Shown: one piece after another, positions 61,970-64,000 of the stretch
How the letters are laid out: the number at the start of each line of letters is the position of its first letter
Position numbering within the stretch: the stretch's first letter is position 1
Origin: Cephalotus follicularis
Lineage: Eukaryota > Streptophyta > Magnoliopsida > Oxalidales > Cephalotaceae
Assembly: GCA_001972305.1 (NCBI GenBank)
Contig: BDDD01005195.1
Location: 68,755 to 132,754, forward strand
Length of the DNA: 64,000 nt
Direction: 5' to 3'
Position numbers and translations under genes: made by a program
Notes under the pieces: model-generated
Seen by the model: the letters and a program-made list of their open reading frames with translations, nothing else
Databases searched by the model: none
What the model was told of the DNA's origin: nothing

Positions 61970-62128
61970 GTTGCTGCACAAAAAAATTATAGGAGACCAA
62001 ACAAATCTGCACAACTTTTTTAAACTTGAAAGAACAAATAGACATGAAGTGAAATCATGTTATGGCAAGTATGTTATAGCAAGTTAATAAATAAAATTGA
62101 AGGAAACAAAACAAAATTACTATATACA

Positions 62129-62213
62129 TGTAACACTCCGAGTTCGAAGGGCAAGTTCGTGACATCACTATCTGTCCAATTCAGCCACTTAATCCAATAG
62201 TTGGGTACTACTT
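62129..62213 (-). mobile_element. scrap of Tekay-type LTR
   Basis: Opens TGTAACACTCCGAGTTCGAAGGGC, matching the first 85 bp of the LTR A/B/F group, and is cut by the Tat-family LTR at 62214. The rest, if any, lies beyond the window. Confidence 0.6.
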
Positions 62214-64000
62214 TGTTGATACATAAATCCTTCTCTCAACAGTATCCTACGTGGAGGACTTTAATTTGTTAAGAGAAACACTTGCAATGTATGCCTGGAG
62301 TAAGACTTCGATCTCGGACACCTGCACAAAGTAACAAAAAATGGTGGAAAGTCCAGGAGGTTGTTCTCCCGGGGACACTCCGACGCTCAAGTTAGACAAA
62401 GTACAGATGAAACAATGTTCTTTGCAATGCAAAAATGGCTGACCTTTGTTCAGTCTGTTGAACTTGTATTTATAGTGATATTTTCTAACCGTTTGAGCGT
62501 GTAATTCGGAGGTTGTAGCTGTCCCCTAGGGAAGTGCCGAGGATCTCGGTCATTCCCCTTGATCTCCGCCAATAATTCCGTTGTTTCCTTTGTTTGTAGT
62601 TGGTTATGACACTATTTCTTCATTTGGATAAGTACGAATCCCAAGAAATCAGGTGGAGTTAATCTCCTTATCCCATAGATAAGGCTGAGGTCCTCCGTTT
62701 GCAGGACTGTAGAGGAAATCAATTATGATACCGCTGCAGAGGTCATGGTCCTCTTGCTATCCCCTTTGGCTCCTCAGCAGTGTGTGCTTAGATTGCCAGG
62801 TCTTTATTAATCCGAGGACGGAGTCTTTTTGAATACGTCCGAGGAGAAGGTTGACAGTTTCAGTGTAGTGGAGGACGTGTCTCCTGTTTCTTGTGTGATA
62901 GATACTGTGGGCAGAGGAAGTCCCCGGCCCCAACACCCTGGATGTGGTCTTCTGACTCAAAGTCCGAGGAGGGTCCTCGGACTTGAGGTCTCTGTATGTT
63001 CTCTTCAAAAAATAGTGGTCCTCGGCTCTGGGTCCGAGGAGGACGTCTCCTGCTATGTTAGCGTTCCTCGGCACGATCCCCTATCAAGCTCCTAATCCCC
63101 TCTGGACAACTGGCCATGTCTGCAGTGGACACGTGTCCTTCTTAATATAAACATATTTTCCCCCCATCATATGCCCCCCTGGTCCTTGTTCTCTGACCTT
63201 GGTCAGAGGAGGAGGATCAAAGTTGAGAGCCGTGGCCCGGGCAAGACTCCTCTGTAGTACTTCCTGGTTGCTTTTCCTTGTACAAGTGGGCTGAGGCTGA
63301 GAGTGTTACCTTTGTGGTTCCTCTGACACAAAAACTAGTCTGCTTGAACTGAGGATTAAAGCCTGCCCTTTGGTCTGCCATTGATCTTATTAACTGGCCT
63401 CGAATTGTGAACCGATATGATTAGCATTTAAGTTGCGTACTAAATACACTTCACACGTGGCACGCCCAAAACGTCTCCCGCCTCTGCCTTTTCGTTTCCC
63501 GCGCCTGTCTCCTTATTTCCCGCGCATGATGTGACGATCTGTTTCCCAACCGTTGGATCATGTGCGAGGTGGAGGGCCAGGATCCGAGATGGGGGTCTAT
63601 AAAAACTTTTGTTCTTTTCACAACAAAACTTTCGCTTCTTCAACCTTAAGAACTTACAGTGCTTTTGAGAGCTTGCCAAATTTGTAGTGCCTTCAGTACC
63701 CTATTCCAATCCCTTCGAATCAAAGTTTTTGGTACGTTTCTGTCATCTCTTTGCTTTCCCAAATCGCTCTAAGACTTTTTTCTTTAACAATTTCTTCTTC
63801 TTCCTTTCTAACTCATGGCTAGTCAAGAACTGTCGAGTGGATCTTCTTCTATTTCTCCCCTGTCTATCGAGCCTTTGGCCATGGTGGTTCCCATCGCTGA
63901 AAGGCCACTTGGTGTTGAGGGTTCTTTGGGGGCTGCGGTGGGTGACCCTGATGCACCCACTGCAGAGGCCAATCCCCCCTCTGATGACTGTGTCTTTGGT
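62214..64000 (-). mobile_element. second Tat-family gypsy element, runs off the right edge
   Basis: LTR 62214-63169 (TGTTGATACATAAATCC to ...CCCCCCATCA), a polypurine tract (minus strand CCAGGGGGGCATA) at about 63170-63182, then the same layout as 50951-51600: an antisense TATA box at 63597-63604 and an antisense frame from ATG 63815 still open at the window end. The LTR is clearly diverged from those at 50079 and 58916, so this is another subfamily or an older copy. The rest of the element is not visible, so its state cannot be judged. Confidence 0.85.
63815..64000 (+). pseudogene. start of the antisense frame of the second Tat-family element
   Basis: 62 codons from ATG 63815, open to the edge. 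They share IEPLAMVVP, GSLGAAVGDP and an acidic Pro-rich stretch with the frame starting at 51567, in the same order and spacing. Listed as part of a mobile element. Its real state is unknown because it leaves the window. Confidence 0.65.

Larger units (their letters stand above)
59793..62128. other. intergenic stretch rich in hairpin elements
   Basis: AT-rich, no gene. It holds inverted-repeat elements at 60604-60735, 61221-61465 and 61596-61969. It also has a diverged duplicated segment (about 60285-60465 and 61000-61135, sharing CATGTCAAACAA, GTATTCAA, ATCACACTTT and CAAACAAGGATTGT), and pieces related to the 41450-41697 tandem unit. Confidence 0.6.

Overview
This window is nuclear DNA from a flowering plant, most likely a dicot. 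It is AT-rich, has intron-containing genes with plant-type splice sites, and is packed with plant retrotransposons (Ty3/gypsy Tekay-like and Tat-like, Ty1/copia), a CACTA (En/Spm-type) DNA transposon, tRNA-derived SINEs and MITE-like hairpins. I could not fix the species. Only two host genes are supported, one near each end of a large repeat block. No rRNA gene, complete tRNA gene or CRISPR array was seen.

Layout. 1-1143: intergenic, with a possible degenerate copia LTR. 1144-3937 (minus): an eight-exon gene for a 537-residue plant protein of unknown function. It is built from three copies of a two-exon module, and has two E2F-type sites just upstream plus a KEN box and TP sites in its C-terminal exon. 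4217-4397: a SINE. 4411-32917: a nest of insertions. A lone Tekay-type LTR (A) is split by a second LTR (B, 5361-9485) and by a full-length chromodomain Ty3/gypsy element (C, 10440-32559). C is itself split by a Ty1/copia fragment (about 15289-19942) and, inside its 5' LTR, by a 7.5-kb CACTA transposon (23176-30641). 33549-41073: stacked LTR pieces, a gypsy LTR with PBS and gag start, and a solo LTR in inverted orientation with a perfect 5-bp target duplication. 41074-42265: a MITE and a tandem duplication. 42266-43139: a solo Tat-family LTR. 46048-49002 (plus): a six-exon gene for an IDM1-like nuclear protein (TDBD/Jas-like domain, PHD fingers, GNAT domain, EAR motifs at the C-terminus). 50079-59787: a fairly young Tat-lineage gypsy element with LTRs about 97% identical, an intact GAGAG target duplication, and an antisense open reading frame with its own TATA box. 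59793-62128: intergenic with several MITE-like hairpins. 62129-64000: an LTR scrap and the start of a second Tat-family element that runs off the window.

How the parts relate. The IDM1-like gene belongs to a family that in Arabidopsis acts in active DNA demethylation and anti-silencing. Here it sits between two LTRs of the same Tat family, 2.9 kb upstream and 1.1 kb downstream, which is the kind of setting where spread of silencing is a live issue. The gene at the left end carries several cell-cycle hallmarks. The most notable structural points are the triplicated exon module of that gene, the conserved antisense promoter and reading frame in the two Tat elements, and the telomere-motif hairpins in the copia fragment.
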